Shown here one piece after another: positions 46,238 through 47,581 of a stretch of 47,581 bases of DNA. Under the pieces are notes generated by a model, which saw only the letters and a program-made list of their open reading frames with translations, did not search any database and was not told where the DNA came from. The DNA is from Prolixibacteraceae bacterium (GTDB lineage: Bacteria > Bacteroidota > Bacteroidia > Bacteroidales > Prolixibacteraceae). Where the stretch lies: NCBI GenBank assembly GCA_028282705.1, contig JANQHI010000015.1, positions 1 through 47,581 on the forward strand, given 5' to 3'. Made by a program: the position numbers and the translations under genes. Within the stretch, counting starts at the first letter, position 1. Every line of letters starts with the position of its first letter.

Positions 46238-46446
46238 TCAAGGTTTTGCCGAAAGTGAATATCCCTTTTGGTACTCCTGTGTAGCAGACCTTTCATTATT
46301 CATCTGGTTCCAATACCATTCTGAATAGCCGGATGCTCCAATATTAGCCTTTTTAGGGGCCCATGCCGGAACAGCATATAGTTCCGTTCCCAGTACATAC
46401 TTAAACCTATCTTATCATTTAAAAACCATTTTGGTGCTTTATGCTT
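46238..46446 (-). pseudogene. Relic of a third GH29 fucosidase
   Basis: Reading leftward from about 46446, one frame gives HKAPKWFLNDKIGLSMYW, which is the WFKDAKFGIYFHWG start of GH29. A one-base shift then gives GTELYAVPAWAPKKANIG and SGYSEWYWNQM, also the expected GH29 order, ending at TGA 46238-46240. A G lost from a run (GGGG to GGG) near 46390 would join the two. Downstream and upstream of this, no GH29 sequence is seen, so only about 70 codons remain of an enzyme of about 480. The other part of the 45949-46546 gap shows no gene. Confidence 0.7.
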
Positions 46447-46546
46447 TGTTTTTTCATCACCCCTGGTCCACCGTCATATTTATGATTGTATTTCAGGAAT
46501 TGATTCAGTCCTTATTTTTCAAAGGGATAAAAACAGTCTCTAAATT

Positions 46547-47581
46547 TTATTTTGTAACGCTAAACACGCGCTCATCCATTTTGGCATTTCTGATTTCTTT
46601 CGACTGCAAAGGAGGCAAATTACTGCTTGGCTTATCGAGATAAAAATAAGCCACGGCACTAAAATCGTCGCTACGGTACCAGGTAGTTGGTATCCCTGAA
46701 GGAAAATCGTCGCTATCCAGCTCCGGCGGGTTTTCCATGTCAAGGTAGCGCTTTGAAGCATTCAATCCATCTTTTTCAATATACGACCATAGCGGATAAA
46801 TCTCCTGCCCTTTCCTGCGGATTTCCAGCATTTTTGATTTTACAGTGTTGCCAATCTGTTGGATGGTTACCCGGCAATCTTCGTGAAAATAAACAGGGTC
46901 AATGGTGTGGTAGCGATAAAATGAATACAGGTCATTTTTTTTATCAGAAACCAAACATCCCTGAATCCGGTTATAGAATATACCTTGTTCCCAGCCCGAA
47001 CCAATATAATCTTCAGTTCCTGTACCAACTAAAGTGGCATATTCATTATCTCCATCAAGGTAAATCTTAACTTCCCCTTCACCAAACCAGGTTCCGTTGT
47101 ACACTTTGTTCCCGATAACACCAATGTGGGTACCAATATAGCGTCCACTGCCTTCCACCTTAGGAAGTATTTCAAAATCTTCCCCAAGCGTGGTGTTTAA
47201 GTCCCTGTGCCAGTAAGCATGGAAATAAAGCATATCATCATCATGCTTAGGTACTTTCAGGAAATTTATTTTGTAATAAAAATGAATCACTCTATCGGTT
47301 TGATTGACCATCTCAATCCTCGCTGCTTTCCGGTATGGCATGGGCACAAATGAGTTTTGCGACCGCCCCTCAGGGTTGGCAAACAGCTCTGATTCAAAAG
47401 GACGGTAAATACTCAGTGCATTCCCAAAAAATTCAACAAAAGGCACAGACACTGCAGGTTTATCGGCATCGTCCCAGTAAATATTCATAATCACATTGCG
47501 CCGGGCATAAGTGTCCCAATACATTACATTTGCCGACCACATTTTTGTTATTATCCCGGCACCTTTTTGATCAAAGATTAC
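46547..47581 (-). CDS. DUF2961/GH172 family protein (5' end outside the window)
   Basis: The frame is open to the right edge, coding VIFDQKGAGIITKMWSANVM before any stop, so the N-terminus lies outside; the 344 residues here are the C-terminal part. GH172 features are FAHAYW-like strand MLYFHAYWHRD, the pair FGEGEVKIYLDGD and VGTGTEDYIGSGW with the two conserved Glu residues. It lacks nothing visible at the active site. The gene is the most upstream of the leftward locus in this window. It is one of two GH172 genes here, only distantly similar to the other. CpG is not depleted. Confidence 0.88.
   Translation of the reverse strand, partial: VIFDQKGAGIITKMWSANVMYWDTYARRNVIMNIYWDDADKPAVSVPFVEFFGNALSIYRPFESELFANPEGRSQNSFVPMPYRKAARIEMVNQTDRVIHFYYKINFLKVPKHDDDMLYFHAYWHRDLNTTLGEDFEILPKVEGSGRYIGTHIGVIGNKVYNGTWFGEGEVKIYLDGDNEYATLVGTGTEDYIGSGWEQGIFYNRIQGCLVSDKKNDLYSFYRYHTIDPVYFHEDCRVTIQQIGNTVKSKMLEIRRKGQEIYPLWSYIEKDGLNASKRYLDMENPPELDSDDFPSGIPTTWYRSDDFSAVAYFYLDKPSSNLPPLQSKEIRNAKMDERVFSVTK

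Noticed and set aside
1-47581. CRISPR array, prophage, insertion sequence or integrative element
   Set aside because: No spaced direct repeats, cas genes, integrase, transposase or structural phage genes were seen anywhere.

Overview
The window looks like chromosomal DNA of a Bacteroidota member. The evidence is a SusC/SusD pair with an N-terminal STN domain, a FecR anti-sigma factor and ECF sigma factor beside it, lipoprotein signal peptides, TAnnTTTG-type promoters, and Bacteroidota-type hypothetical genes next to rsmD. A marine or sediment relative of Marinilabiliales/Cytophagales is possible, but that is inference. There is no sign of phage, plasmid, integrase, transposase or CRISPR.

Layout. 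1-10.5 kb: end of an unknown membrane protein, typA/bipA, an orphan lipoprotein alpha-L-fucosidase (GH29), a SNF2-type helicase, and a three-gene operon of an NfnA/SudB-like flavoprotein, an NfnB/SudA/GltD-like flavoprotein and a dihydroorotate-dehydrogenase-like protein without the usual active-site cysteine. 10.7-12.5 kb: a small AT-rich block with a lipoprotein, a frameshifted conserved hypothetical and an outer-membrane-barrel-like protein. 12.8-16.9 kb: rmlA-rmlC-rmlD-pgm, transcribed leftward, for dTDP-L-rhamnose (rmlB is not here). 17.2-20.8 kb: rpsA with a long Lys/Ala/Glu-rich N-terminal extension, a STAS protein and rnz; a textbook terminator hairpin lies inside the start of rnz. 20.8-24.8 kb: a RecD/UvrD-type helicase, a pseudopilin-like protein, a DUF3822 protein, rsmD, and a tRNA-Asp preceded by a broken tRNA-Asp copy interrupted by a dispersed palindrome.

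24.9-47.6 kb is a leftward carbohydrate-utilisation locus (PUL). In order of transcription: a GH172/DUF2961 protein cut by the window end, a decayed GH29 relic, a GH29 fucosidase with a C-terminal F5/8-like domain, three tandem GH116 enzymes, a strong terminator, ECF sigma, FecR, SusC, SusD, a terminator, a second GH172/DUF2961 lipoprotein, and a chimeric gene joining the N-terminal half of a GH43-like enzyme to one and a half class II aldolase domains. The likely logic is that SusC/D imports a glycan, its STN domain signals through FecR to the ECF sigma factor, and periplasmic or surface GH116, GH29 and GH172 enzymes trim beta-glucosyl-type, fucosyl and furanosyl groups. The true substrate cannot be read from the sequence.

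A compositional signal runs through the window: most genes are strongly depleted in CpG (2-4 per 360 bp in sampled windows), while the 10.7-12.5 kb block and especially the 43-47.6 kb end are not (8 to 16 per 360 bp). This suggests recent acquisition of those parts.
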